Below are positions 54,259 to 62,607 of a DNA stretch of 64,000 bases, one piece after another. The notes under the pieces are model-generated. The model was not told the origin of the DNA, made no database searches, and saw only the letters and a list, made by a program, of their open reading frames with translations. Every line of letters starts with the position of its first letter. The first letter of the stretch is position 1. Source of the DNA: Flavobacteriaceae bacterium (GTDB lineage Bacteria; Bacteroidota; Bacteroidia; Flavobacteriales; Flavobacteriaceae); the NCBI GenBank assembly GCA_947446865.1, contig CANFHX010000006.1:1-64000 (forward strand). The letters are read 5' to 3'. Made by a program: the position numbers and the translations under genes.

Positions 54259-55071
54259 TCAATTCCCTTTAAACTCTGGTTTTCTTTTTTCTACAAATGC
54301 GGTTACGCCTTCCGTGTAATCGTTAGTTGAACTTGCCTCTATTTGCAAATCAGATTCTAATGCTAATTGTTGTTCTAAATTATTGTTCATAGATTGGTTT
54401 AATAATCTTTTGGTTAAACCTAATGCTTTAGTTGGCATTTGTGCTAAATTTTCTACAAGAATTTTTACTTCTTCTTCAAAAATTGCAGTGGGGTATAATT
54501 TATAAATCATTCCTAAAGTTAATGCTTCAGTTGCGGTAACTTTATCTCCAAGCATCATTAATGCTGACGCTTTTTGAAATCCGATTAATCTTGGCAGAAA
54601 AAAGGTTCCAGCACTATCTGGAATTAATCCGATTTTGCTGAATGCTTGAATAAAACTTGCGTGCTCTGTTGCTACCACAAAATCACAAGCCAATGCAATA
54701 TTTGCGCCTGCACCAGCTGCAACTCCATTAACGGCTGCAACAATAGGTTTTTCAATGGTTCTTATTTTTTTAATTATTGGATTATAGTGTTCCTCCAATA
54801 TTTTTCTGAAACCTGGATTTAATTTTGGATCGGTGACTTCTTTTAAATCTTGTCCGGCACAAAATGCTTTTCCGTTTCCAGTGATTACAATGGCACGAAC
54901 ATTTGCATCTGTATTACAATCGTCTAAGATTTTTTGCAATAGCAATGCCATTTCACGATTGAAACTATTAAATACTTCTGGTCTGTTGAGTGAAATCCAC
55001 GCAACATTGTTTTCAATTTTAAGTTCTATTGCTTCGCCAGTTCGCTGAAGCTCGTGTGAATTATTGCTCAT
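54259..55071 (-). CDS. paaG: 2-(1,2-epoxy-1,2-dihydrophenyl)acetyl-CoA isomerase PaaG
   Basis: 270 residues from MSNNSHELQRTGEA (55069-55071); the longer frame to 55152 is repeat-coded (KFVNHQSSINKG) and rejected. It is a crotonase-family enzyme with FCAGQDLKEVTDP and the second oxyanion loop AAVNGVAAGAGANIALACDFV. PaaG isomerises the ring epoxide to oxepin-CoA. Its place after paaD supports this name over PaaF. Confidence 0.85.
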   Translation of the reverse strand: MSNNSHELQRTGEAIELKIENNVAWISLNRPEVFNSFNREMALLLQKILDDCNTDANVRAIVITGNGKAFCAGQDLKEVTDPKLNPGFRKILEEHYNPIIKKIRTIEKPIVAAVNGVAAGAGANIALACDFVVATEHASFIQAFSKIGLIPDSAGTFFLPRLIGFQKASALMMLGDKVTATEALTLGMIYKLYPTAIFEEEVKILVENLAQMPTKALGLTKRLLNQSMNNNLEQQLALESDLQIEASSTNDYTEGVTAFVEKRKPEFKGN

Positions 55072-55171
55072 ACCTTTATTTATTGAAGATTGATGATTAA
55101 CGAATTTTGATTTATGAAGTATTGCATAACTTCTAAAATCAAAAATCAACATTCATCAATCGTTAATCATT

Positions 55172-55672
55172 TTATTTTAAACATTTGAAATAATCAAATG
55201 GTTCTAAACAATCATCACATTTAAATAATGCTTTGCATGCTGTAGACCCAAATTGACTGATTAATTTAGTATTTAATGACCCGCATTGTGGACATTTAAC
55301 TAATTTTTTGTTTCCAAGAAGTGCTTCTTTATCGGCTGATTCAGATAATGGGGAAGCAATTCCGTATTTTTCTAATGCTGTTCTGCCTTTTGGAGTAATC
55401 CAATCAGTAGTCCAGGCCGGTGAAAGGATTAATTCAATTTTGGCTTCGAAGCCTTCTTTTTTAAATGCTGCTTTGATGTCGTCTCCAATAACATCCATTG
55501 CTGGGCAACCGCTGTAGGTTGGTGTTATTTGAACCTCAACAATATCGTTTATTATTTTTGTAGAACGCACTACTCCCATTTCCATGATAGATAAAACTGG
55601 AATTTCTGGATCGGAAACCGTATCTAGAATTTCGAATAGTTTTGAATCGATATGTGGTAGTTGTTCTGTCAT
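55172..55672 (-). CDS. paaD: Phenylacetyl-CoA epoxidase subunit PaaD
   Basis: 166 residues. The N-terminal DUF59/MIP18-type domain (ILDTVSDPEIPVLSIMEMGVVRS, TPTYSGCPAMDVI) is followed by a C-terminal Cys cluster (VKCPQCGSLN, FGSTACKALFKCDDC). PaaD is thought to help assemble or maturate iron centres of the epoxidase. Gene order C-D is as usual. Confidence 0.93.
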   Translation of the reverse strand: MTEQLPHIDSKLFEILDTVSDPEIPVLSIMEMGVVRSTKIINDIVEVQITPTYSGCPAMDVIGDDIKAAFKKEGFEAKIELILSPAWTTDWITPKGRTALEKYGIASPLSESADKEALLGNKKLVKCPQCGSLNTKLISQFGSTACKALFKCDDCLEPFDYFKCLK

Positions 55673-55785
55673 TTGTTTAACTGCATTTTTATGCGTGCGC
55701 TTTGCTTACTTATTTTGGATCACGGATGACACAGATTTAACGGATTTTCACGGATTTTTTATTTAAAACTGCACTGAATACCAAA

Positions 55786-56538
55786 TTACCACGTCATGTT
55801 TGAGTAAGTTCGTTGCATGAATTGTAATTCGGTTAGAATGAAACCCATGTGTTCGCTGTGAATGCCTTGTTTTCCTCCTTTTTGGAAATATTCAATTGTT
55901 GGTGTTTGTAAAGTTGCTTCATCTAAAATAGCGCTTACTTTTTTGTAATAATTTACTTTTAAAAGTGTGGTATCTACTCCGATTCCTTCTGCAACCATTG
56001 CTTTATCGGCATCGGTTTGGTGAAATAACTCGTCGGTGAAAATCCATAAGTCGTTTATTGCGGTTTGGATTCTATTGCTACTTTCTTCGGTTCCATCTCC
56101 TAATCTTTTAATCCAATCGGAAGAAAATCGGGTGTGGTATAAAACTTCTTTGATGCTTTTTTTGGCAATTGCTGCCAACATTTCGTCTTTGCTATTTTGC
56201 AATTCTTCTAATAATGCCAAATGGAAAATATCAAATAGAAATTGTTTGGTTATAGAATAAGCAAAATCGGTATTGGGTTGTTCTACCAATAAAACGTTTT
56301 TGTATTCTCTTTCTAAACGAAGGAAAGCAACCGTGTCTTCGGTAGCATCTCCCCCTTGTAATTTGGCTACGTATTGGTAATAACTTCGTACTTGTCCAAA
56401 TAAATCTAATGAAATATTGGTAAGTGCAATATCGGTTTCTAGGCTCGGACCATGACCGCAAAGTTCCCCAAGACGCTGCCCGAGAATTAGTGAGTTATCG
56501 GCTATACCGTAGATGTATTGAATTAAATTTTTGTTCAT
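55786..56538 (-). CDS. paaC: Phenylacetyl-CoA epoxidase structural subunit PaaC
   Basis: 250 residues from MNKNLIQYIYGIADNSL (56536-56538); the residues before it derive from the word repeat GACACGAATTGCAC. LGQRLGELCGHGPSLETDIALTNISLDLFGQVRSYYQYVA is the PaaC hallmark. It is the non-catalytic partner of PaaA in the diiron monooxygenase complex. Confidence 0.93.
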   Translation of the reverse strand: MNKNLIQYIYGIADNSLILGQRLGELCGHGPSLETDIALTNISLDLFGQVRSYYQYVAKLQGGDATEDTVAFLRLEREYKNVLLVEQPNTDFAYSITKQFLFDIFHLALLEELQNSKDEMLAAIAKKSIKEVLYHTRFSSDWIKRLGDGTEESSNRIQTAINDLWIFTDELFHQTDADKAMVAEGIGVDTTLLKVNYYKKVSAILDEATLQTPTIEYFQKGGKQGIHSEHMGFILTELQFMQRTYSNMTW

Positions 56539-56674
56539 ATTTTTGTTTTTTGACACGAATTGCACAAATTTGCACAAATTCAATGTGACCTATAAATTTC
56601 ACTAATTAAACATTTAGTTTATTAACCACCCCGCCCTTTGGGCACCACTCCAAAGGAGGGGAATGTGAAGCGGT

Positions 56675-56956
56675 TTACATGTGTTTTAATTCGTCTGGAA
56701 GTTCGTAGAATGTTGGATGACGGTAGGCTTTATCCATTGCTGGTTCGAAAGTTTCTCCGTTATTCTCTGGATTGGTTGCAGTGATTTGTGCAGAAGGTAC
56801 TACCCAAATACTTACTCCCTCCATTCTGCGAGTGTAAACATCACGAGCGTTTTCAAGTGCCATGTTGGCATCGCTAGCATGTAAACTTCCGCAGTGGCGG
56901 TGTTCTAATCCGTTTTTACTTCTAATAAATACTTCCCAAAGTGGCCAGTTTTTCAT
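56675..56956 (-). CDS. paaB: Phenylacetyl-CoA epoxidase subunit PaaB
   Basis: 93 residues, full length. WPLWEVFIRSKNGLEHRHCGSLHASDANMALENARDVYTRR is typical, and the ending (FYELPDELKHM) is conserved. It joins the PaaA-PaaC dimers in the epoxidase complex. Confidence 0.94.
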   Translation of the reverse strand: MKNWPLWEVFIRSKNGLEHRHCGSLHASDANMALENARDVYTRRMEGVSIWVVPSAQITATNPENNGETFEPAMDKAYRHPTFYELPDELKHM

Positions 56957-56968
56957 AGTGCTTATTTT

Positions 56969-57035
56969 TTGGTGTTCAGTGTTCAGTGTTCAGTGTTCAG
57001 TTTAAAACTGCTGACTGAATACTGAACACTGAGCA
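56969..57035. repeat. Tandem GTTCAGT words, inverted
   Basis: Four GTTCAGT words are followed by inverted forms (ACTGAATACTGAACACTGAGCACT). A single tract of the same words is at 62538-62566. The inverted arms may form a hairpin between paaA and paaB. Confidence 0.7.
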
Positions 57036-57040
57036 CTCTG

Positions 57041-57997
57041 TTATATTGCTTGTTTCAATTCTTTATTTGTTTGTTTTTCGGCGTAAGCCATTGCTGCATC
57101 ACGGACCCAAGCGCCTTCATTCCAGGCAGATTTTCTGGCTTCAAGGCGTTGTTTATTACATGGACCATGTCCTTTTACTACTTGCCAGAATTCGTTCCAA
57201 TCGATATCACCCCAATCGTAACGTTTGGTAGTTTCATTCCATTTTAGTTTTGAATCCGGAATGGTTAAGCCTAAAATATTGGCTTGCGGAACGGTTTGAT
57301 CTATAAATTGTTGGCGTAATTCGTCGTTGGTTTTTCTTTTTAATTTCCATTTTACAGATTGTTCTGTATTTGGAGATTCGGCATCAATTGGTCCGAACAT
57401 CATTAGTGAGGGCCACCACCATCGGTTTAAGGAATCTTGTGCCATTGCTTTTTGCTCTGGTGTTCCATTGCAAAGGGATAAAAGTATTTCGTATCCTTGA
57501 CGTTGGTGAAAACTTTCTTCTTTACATATACGAACCATTGCACGCGCATAAGGACCATAAGAAGTTCCCATAAGTGCTACTTGGTTGATAATGGCTGCGC
57601 CATCTACTAACCATCCCACCGATCCCATATCGGCCCAAGTTAAAGTTGGATAGTTGAAAATACTGGAGTATTTTGCTTTTCCAGAATGGAGTTGGTCGTA
57701 AAGTTCTTCTCTTGAAATTCCGAGGGTTTCTGCGGCACTATACAAATACAAACCGTGACCGCCTTCGTCTTGGATTTTGGCTAATAGAGCTACTTTTCTT
57801 CTTAGGGAAGGTGCGCGAGTTATCCAGTTTGCTTCGGGAAGCATTCCTACAATTTCAGAATGGGCGTGTTGCGAAATTTGGCGAATGTGTGTCATTCGGT
57901 ATTTTTCGGGCATCCATTCTTTTGGTTCGATTTTTTCGTCGCGGGCTATTCGTGCGTCGAAGATTGCTTCTAAATTTTTTACTTCTTTTTCTGACAT
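57041..57997 (-). CDS. paaA: Phenylacetyl-CoA epoxidase catalytic subunit PaaA
   Basis: 318 residues, normal length. Diiron-binding regions include [27 protein letters not shown] (Glu..His) and [15 protein letters not shown] (Glu..His). This is the oxygen-activating subunit. The gene comes after paaE on the minus strand, 464 bases away, instead of directly at the start of the usual paaABCDE order. Confidence 0.95.
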   Translation of the reverse strand: MSEKEVKNLEAIFDARIARDEKIEPKEWMPEKYRMTHIRQISQHAHSEIVGMLPEANWITRAPSLRRKVALLAKIQDEGGHGLYLYSAAETLGISREELYDQLHSGKAKYSSIFNYPTLTWADMGSVGWLVDGAAIINQVALMGTSYGPYARAMVRICKEESFHQRQGYEILLSLCNGTPEQKAMAQDSLNRWWWPSLMMFGPIDAESPNTEQSVKWKLKRKTNDELRQQFIDQTVPQANILGLTIPDSKLKWNETTKRYDWGDIDWNEFWQVVKGHGPCNKQRLEARKSAWNEGAWVRDAAMAYAEKQTNKELKQAI

Positions 57998-58126
57998 ATC
58001 TTTTTTGTTTCAGGTTTCAAGTTTAATGTTTCAAGTTGTTGGCTTGAATCTTTAAAAATGAAACAATTTATATGAAATAATTTTATTTACTTTTTTCTTT
58101 GATTACAGTTAAAATTAATTTTTTTT

Positions 58127-58160
58127 AAACCATTAAGGTATTAAGATTCATTAAGTTTTT
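58127..58160. repeat. Word repeat AACCATTAAGGTATTAAG...CATTAAG
   Basis: The same word as at 48339-48370, 59672-59707 and (with a paired inverse) 41843-41886. Confidence 0.6.
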
Positions 58161-58257
58161 TTACCTTCTTACTTTCTTTTTGCTCGCAAAGGCAGGAAGT
58201 CGCAAAGGTTTTTTATTGTTGTTTCTACTTTTATTTTCTTGCTTTATGCTTACTTTT

Positions 58258-58413
58258 TAGCCCCGATTATCTCACTTTGCTTTTATTTTTTAGCGGAGTT
58301 CGATGAATTTCATTTGTAGTGGAAATCCTTTTCTTTTTTTTCTTTAAAAAAAGAAAAGATTGCAACGAAAAGCGGGAAAATGGTTTACTAAAATGCCCGA
58401 AACATTCGCTTCT
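58258..58413 (+). repeat. Dispersed repeat family B, copy 6
   Basis: It starts TAGCCCCGATTATCTCACTT, continues GTAGTGGAAATCC, has the hairpin CTTTTCTTTTTTT...AAAAAAAGAAAAG, and closes GATTGCAACGAAAAGCGGGA...GTTTACTAAAATGCCC...ATTCGCTTCT. The 3' part is almost the same as copy 1. The gap 57998-58461 between paaA and paaE holds this element and word repeats, but no gene. Confidence 0.82.
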
Positions 58414-58423
58414 AATTTTTATA

Positions 58424-58451
58424 CCTAACAGGTAAAAAAAAACCTGTTAGG
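58424..58451. repeat. Inverted repeat CCTAACAGGT / ACCTGTTAGG after paaE
   Basis: 10-bp arms around an A-run. It follows the paaE stop on the minus strand and may pause or end the transcript before paaA. Confidence 0.65.
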
Positions 58452-58461
58452 ATAGTACTTT

Positions 58462-59535
58462 CTATACTCCGAAATCGACTACCACTTTTTTGGAGGTAGG
58501 GACGGCTTGGCAACTTAGCACGTAATTTTTGGCCAATTCTTCTTCTTCAAGGGAATAATTCAATTTCATTTCGACGGTTCCTTCAAGGACCTTACATCGG
58601 CAGGTACTGCAAACTCCGCCTTTGCAAGCGAAAGGAAGATCGGCTCCTGCAGCCAACGCACCATCAAGAATGTTATCAAAATCTTCGCCCATAACGAAGT
58701 GGAATTCCTTGCCACCATCGACTATGGTTACTTCGGTTCCTTCTACTTTTTTCTCTACAATTTTGTTTATTCGTTGCTTATCTTCTTCGGTTAAACCGGT
58801 GGTGAACAGTTCGTAATGGATTTTGTCTTTTGGCAATCCGGCTGCTGTTAGTTCGTCACGAACGAGGAAAATCATGTCTTCGGGTCCGCAGATGAAACAC
58901 TCGTTTATAGCAGGAATGTTAATTATTTTTTCGGTTAAAACCTGTAATTTTTCTTTGGTGAAACGGCCGTTAAACAATTCGGAAACGCGGTGTTCTTTGG
59001 TTAGGAAATGGAAAATTTCGAAGCGATTGAAATATACGTTTTTTAGTTGCTCTAATTCTTCTTTAAAGATGATGGATTTAACCGTTCTATTTAAATAAAA
59101 AAGTTGAAAAGTGCTGTTTGGCTCGCTTGCCAAATGGTTTTTTATGATGGAAAGAACGGGCGTGATACCACTTCCTGCGGCAAATGCAATATAGTTTTTT
59201 GCTAAACTTGGATTGACTTCTGTAAAAAAAGTGCCATTTGGCGGCATCACTTCTAGAAAATCGCCTTTTTTTAATTGGTCGTTTACAAAAGTGGAGAACA
59301 AACCGGAATCAATTTTTTTAACGGCAACTTGCCAAGTATTTTGGGTTGGACTGGAACATAGAGAATAAGAACGCCTTACTTCTTGGCCATTAATAGTGGT
59401 TCTTAAGGTAAGGTGCTGCCCTGAATTGTAGGAGAAATCGGATTTTAAATTTTCGGGGATATCAAAAGTGATAACCGAACAATCCTTGGTTTCTTTATAA
59501 ATATCCGCAACTTGTATGCTATGAAATTTGGACAT
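58462..59535 (-). CDS. paaE: Phenylacetyl-CoA epoxidase reductase PaaE
   Basis: 357 residues. The FAD-binding RRSYSLCSSP and NAD-binding AAGSGITPVLSII domains of the ferredoxin-reductase type are followed by a plant-type [2Fe-2S] domain with CKGGVCSTCRCKVLEG and the last Cys in YVLSCQAVP. It passes electrons from NADPH to PaaA. It is the first gene of the cluster here; a palindrome and promoter-like box lie directly upstream. Confidence 0.94.
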   Translation of the reverse strand: MSKFHSIQVADIYKETKDCSVITFDIPENLKSDFSYNSGQHLTLRTTINGQEVRRSYSLCSSPTQNTWQVAVKKIDSGLFSTFVNDQLKKGDFLEVMPPNGTFFTEVNPSLAKNYIAFAAGSGITPVLSIIKNHLASEPNSTFQLFYLNRTVKSIIFKEELEQLKNVYFNRFEIFHFLTKEHRVSELFNGRFTKEKLQVLTEKIINIPAINECFICGPEDMIFLVRDELTAAGLPKDKIHYELFTTGLTEEDKQRINKIVEKKVEGTEVTIVDGGKEFHFVMGEDFDNILDGALAAGADLPFACKGGVCSTCRCKVLEGTVEMKLNYSLEEEELAKNYVLSCQAVPTSKKVVVDFGV

Positions 59536-59552
59536 AAAAATTATTTTTAATC

Positions 59553-59572
59553 AAACTAACAACTGTTAGTTT
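59553..59572 (-). promoter_or_regulatory. Palindromic operator candidate upstream of paaE
   Basis: AAACTAACA and TGTTAGTTT are exact inverse arms around AC. It lies 18 bases upstream of the paaE start. A TetR-family gene lies upstream. The size and symmetry suit a TetR-type dimer site. Confidence 0.6.
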
Positions 59573-59578
59573 ACAATG

Positions 59579-59586
59579 CAAATTTA
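59579..59586 (-). promoter_or_regulatory. Candidate -7 box of the paaE promoter
   Basis: On the minus strand it reads TAAATTTG, a perfect TAnnTTTG. Transcription would then start close to the edge of the palindrome at 59553-59572, so a bound repressor would block it. No clear -33 TTG was found. Confidence 0.5.
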
Positions 59587-59748
59587 CTGAATTTTTTGAT
59601 ATGTTACGAAAACGTTGTAATTTTTTAATTAACCATTTATTTACTTTAAATTAAAAGGATGTTTTTTTTTAAACCATTAAGAAATTAAGGTTCATTAAGT
59701 TTTTTTGGGTTTTCTTGCAAAGAAATATTTTCAAGGGTTGATTAATTA

Positions 59749-60318
59749 TTAAACTATTCCTTTTAAAAGCACTTTTGTCATATTGTTTCTAAGGGTTTTT
59801 TCACTAAGTTGATTGGTTTTTTTATACCAAATATACATAGTTCGCAAAGTAGAAAGTATGGAGAAAATAATTACATCTTGATTGTGTTTTTGAATTTCTC
59901 CCTCTTGAATTCCTTTTTTTACGATTATTCTGAAGTTATCCTCATAGTCGTTTCGCATTTTTATAAAATACTCTAAATCGGAATCAGTAAGATGCATCCA
60001 ATCATTATTTAAACAAGCGAGAGCATTAGAATCTCTAAGTGTAATATCAATATGCAATTGAATAATTCGCTCAATTTTCTTTATTGAGGATTCGTTTGAA
60101 TTTACCACATCATTCATGGTATTGGTAAATTCTTCGGCAATTTCGATAATAATTAAAACCAGAATTTCCTGTTTGGATTTGATGTGGTTGTACAAACTTG
60201 CGGCTTTAATATCCATAGCCTGGGCTATGTCGCGCATGGTCACGGCGCTGTAGCCTTTCTCTTTGAAAAGTTTGGCGGAGATATTTATGATTTCGGTTTT
60301 TCTATCGGTAATCTTCAT
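59749..60318 (-). CDS. TetR family transcriptional regulator of the phenylacetate cluster
   Basis: 189 residues. The N-terminal helix-turn-helix is clear: AKLFKEKGYSAVTMRDIAQAMDIKAASLYNHIKSKQEIL. The C-terminal ligand domain is helical and unspecific. It is upstream of paaE in the same direction, with 213 bases between, which hold the palindrome. A role as repressor answering phenylacetyl-CoA is inferred from position, as with the PaaR-type TetR regulators of other bacteria. Confidence 0.85.
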   Translation of the reverse strand: MKITDRKTEIINISAKLFKEKGYSAVTMRDIAQAMDIKAASLYNHIKSKQEILVLIIIEIAEEFTNTMNDVVNSNESSIKKIERIIQLHIDITLRDSNALACLNNDWMHLTDSDLEYFIKMRNDYEDNFRIIVKKGIQEGEIQKHNQDVIIFSILSTLRTMYIWYKKTNQLSEKTLRNNMTKVLLKGIV

Positions 60319-60466
60319 ACGATTTCAAATATAAAGAATATTTTGGCTTGCGTAACCTTTGTTACAAAATTGTAGGTCAAAATACTATAGTTTTGTCCTC
60401 AGATTGTTTTTATTGTTTGCATTATAGAAACAAAAAATTGGATTTAATTATTAAAAAAATAAAAAT

Positions 60467-60775
60467 ATGGGATTATTAAGCATGTTAGGTTTAAGCGGAA
60501 AACAAGAAAATGTTGCCGAATTTATGGCTAAAGGAGCCGTAATTGTTGATGTTAGAACTCCAGGAGAATACCAAGGAGGACATATTAAAGGATCTAAGAA
60601 TATTCCTTTGAACGTACTTTCTGACAAAATATCGGAAATAAAAAAATGGAATAAACCAGTTATTGCTTGTTGCGCCAGCGGTATGCGAAGCGCTCAGGCA
60701 ACATCTATTTTAAAAAGTAATGATGTGGAGGCTATGAATGGTGGCGGATGGAGTAGTTTGGAAAATAAATTGTAA
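60467..60775 (+). CDS. Single-domain rhodanese-like protein
   Basis: 102 residues. VIVDVRTPGEYQGGHIKGSKNIPLNV is the rhodanese opening, and VIACCASGMRSAQATSIL the active-site loop with the catalytic Cys and Arg. It would carry persulfide sulfur. No signal peptide, so it is cytoplasmic. It is a single gene between the TetR regulator and the convergent GSCFA gene. Confidence 0.88.
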   Translation: MGLLSMLGLSGKQENVAEFMAKGAVIVDVRTPGEYQGGHIKGSKNIPLNVLSDKISEIKKWNKPVIACCASGMRSAQATSILKSNDVEAMNGGGWSSLENKL

Positions 60776-60785
60776 ACGTTCTTTT

Positions 60786-61733
60786 TTAGAAATTCATAAA
60801 TGGAAATTGCGCCTTAAGTTGGGCTGCTTTTTGGGAAATGTTTTGAAGAAATTTTGTATGGCTTATCGACTGTGGATGAAACGGACGATGGGCCATTCCT
60901 TTTTGGATACTTGCTACCTCTTGCATAATTGGATTTGCTTCTTCGGCAACAGTGCAATCGCAAAAGCGTTCCCAGATGTAATCTATCGCAATTGCGTTTG
61001 GATGCAACATATCTTGGGCATAAAATCGATAATCGCGAAGTTCGTCCATTTGAATTTCGAAAGAAGGGAAATATATGGAAGTTGGGAGATGGAAGATGGA
61101 AGCTTGCAAAGCAGTTATCAAATGAGCCTTGCTTCGTTGGTTTTCTACAAAGCCATCTTTTAGATGACGTACAGGTGAAATGGTGAAAATCACATTGCAA
61201 TTTGGATTTACTTTTTGAATTAAATCTAAAGTATTTTGGATGGATTTTTCTATTTCTTCAACAGATAAAATTTCTTTATCAAATTGATTTTGGGGTACTT
61301 TATGGCAATTGGCAACAATAGTTCCAGATGATTTTAATTTATAAACCCAAGAGGTTCCGTAGGTGATAATTGTATGAGAAGCATTAGTTAATTGCTGGTT
61401 GGTTTCTTTAAGAATTTGATTCAAATTAGATAAAAAAACTTCTTTATTATCGTTACTTAAATCGGAATGCACTTCATAACAATGCCATAATTCGTTATGA
61501 AAAAAAAGATCGTCTTCGGTGAAATAATTTAGGTTGATGGCTCTGTCGATAATCGTTTCAATAGAAACCGGATTAAAAATAATTCCGAAGGGATTGGTAG
61601 TGTTTTGAAACTTAAAAAAATCAAATTTTTCTCCCATGTTTTCAGCAAAGCAAGAACCCAAAGAAACTATTCTAGAAGAATAATCTATTGGAAAATTGGA
61701 TTTTGCGATTGGAATTTTAGTGATGAAATTCAT
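60786..61733 (-). CDS. GSCFA domain protein
   Basis: 315 residues. IVSLGSCFAENMGEKFDFFKF gives the family its name and the candidate nucleophile region of a GDSL/SGNH-like hydrolase. NPFGIIFNPVSI, TYGTSWVY, ISPVRHLKDGFVENQRSK and the late DMLHPN, which could supply the Asp/His pair, follow. It is cytoplasmic with unknown substrate. It follows the TrmH-like gene by 11 bases on the minus strand. Confidence 0.88.
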   Translation of the reverse strand: MNFITKIPIAKSNFPIDYSSRIVSLGSCFAENMGEKFDFFKFQNTTNPFGIIFNPVSIETIIDRAINLNYFTEDDLFFHNELWHCYEVHSDLSNDNKEVFLSNLNQILKETNQQLTNASHTIITYGTSWVYKLKSSGTIVANCHKVPQNQFDKEILSVEEIEKSIQNTLDLIQKVNPNCNVIFTISPVRHLKDGFVENQRSKAHLITALQASIFHLPTSIYFPSFEIQMDELRDYRFYAQDMLHPNAIAIDYIWERFCDCTVAEEANPIMQEVASIQKGMAHRPFHPQSISHTKFLQNISQKAAQLKAQFPFMNF

Positions 61734-61744
61734 GTTTCTATTGC

Positions 61745-62407
61745 TTAGATATTGTGTTCGGCATTATACCGTGCTTCTATTCGTTTAATATCCTTGATGG
61801 TATTCTTAGCCCATTGCAATCTTTTTTCTAGGATTTCGTTTTCAGATAATTGCCAATGGATGTCCGACTTGTGCAAACGACTCATTAAATTTTGAATAAT
61901 AATCGCAGCCGAAACCGATATATTCAAACTCTCGGTAAATCCAGCCATGGGAATTTTAAGAAATCCATCGGCATTTTGAAGCACTTCTGCAGACAATCCA
62001 TCCCTTTCGGTTCCGAAAAAAAGAGCACTTGGTTTTGTGATATCAAAATCATCCAAATCACAATCGTTTTCGTGTGGCGTGGTGGCAATAATTTGATAGC
62101 CTTTACTTTTCAAATTAGAAATACAGCCCGAAATACTATCAAACCGATTGACGTCTACCCATTTTTGGGCACCCATCGCAATTTCTTTATCAATAGATTT
62201 AGTGTACCGTTCTTCAATTACATTCAATTGTTGGATACCGAAAACCTCACAACTCCGCATTACTGCACTGGTATTGTGCAACTGGAAAATATCTTCCATG
62301 GCAATGGTAAAATGATTGGTTCTTTTTGCCAAAACTTGTTGGAAGCGTTCCTTTCGATTATCGGTAAGGATATTTTCTAAAAAAGCGAGGTATTCTAAAT
62401 CGACCAT
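61745..62407 (-). CDS. trmH: TrmH/SpoU family RNA 2'-O-methyltransferase
   Basis: 220 residues. The SPOUT knot motifs are FQLHNTSAVMRSCEVFGIQQL (Asn, Arg), LFFGTERDGLSAEV and FTESLNISVSAAIIIQNL. The length and motif 1 (FTIAMEDIFQLHNTSAVMR) fit TrmH, which methylates Gm18 of tRNA. Other SpoU targets cannot be excluded. Possibly cotranscribed with the GSCFA gene. Confidence 0.88.
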   Translation of the reverse strand: MVDLEYLAFLENILTDNRKERFQQVLAKRTNHFTIAMEDIFQLHNTSAVMRSCEVFGIQQLNVIEERYTKSIDKEIAMGAQKWVDVNRFDSISGCISNLKSKGYQIIATTPHENDCDLDDFDITKPSALFFGTERDGLSAEVLQNADGFLKIPMAGFTESLNISVSAAIIIQNLMSRLHKSDIHWQLSENEILEKRLQWAKNTIKDIKRIEARYNAEHNI

Positions 62408-62607
62408 TTTGGGAATTATTTTTGCAAAAATAGTAAATTTGAAGGTTCTTTTTTCAAATAATAAAAGGAGTGTTAGTTATTAAAAACAGGGAAACACCTT
62501 AATTTTTAAAATTTTCCACCTATGAAATAGATAAAAAAATGAATGCTGAGCACTGAACACTGAACACTATTGCTTACTTTTGCGACTTCAAATAACAACA
62601 CAACAAC

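Noticed and set aside
58424..58451. Second TetR operator after paaE
   Set aside because: It shares CTAACA...TGTTAG with the palindrome at 59553, but the arms are 8 bases apart around an A-run and no promoter is near; more likely a hairpin.
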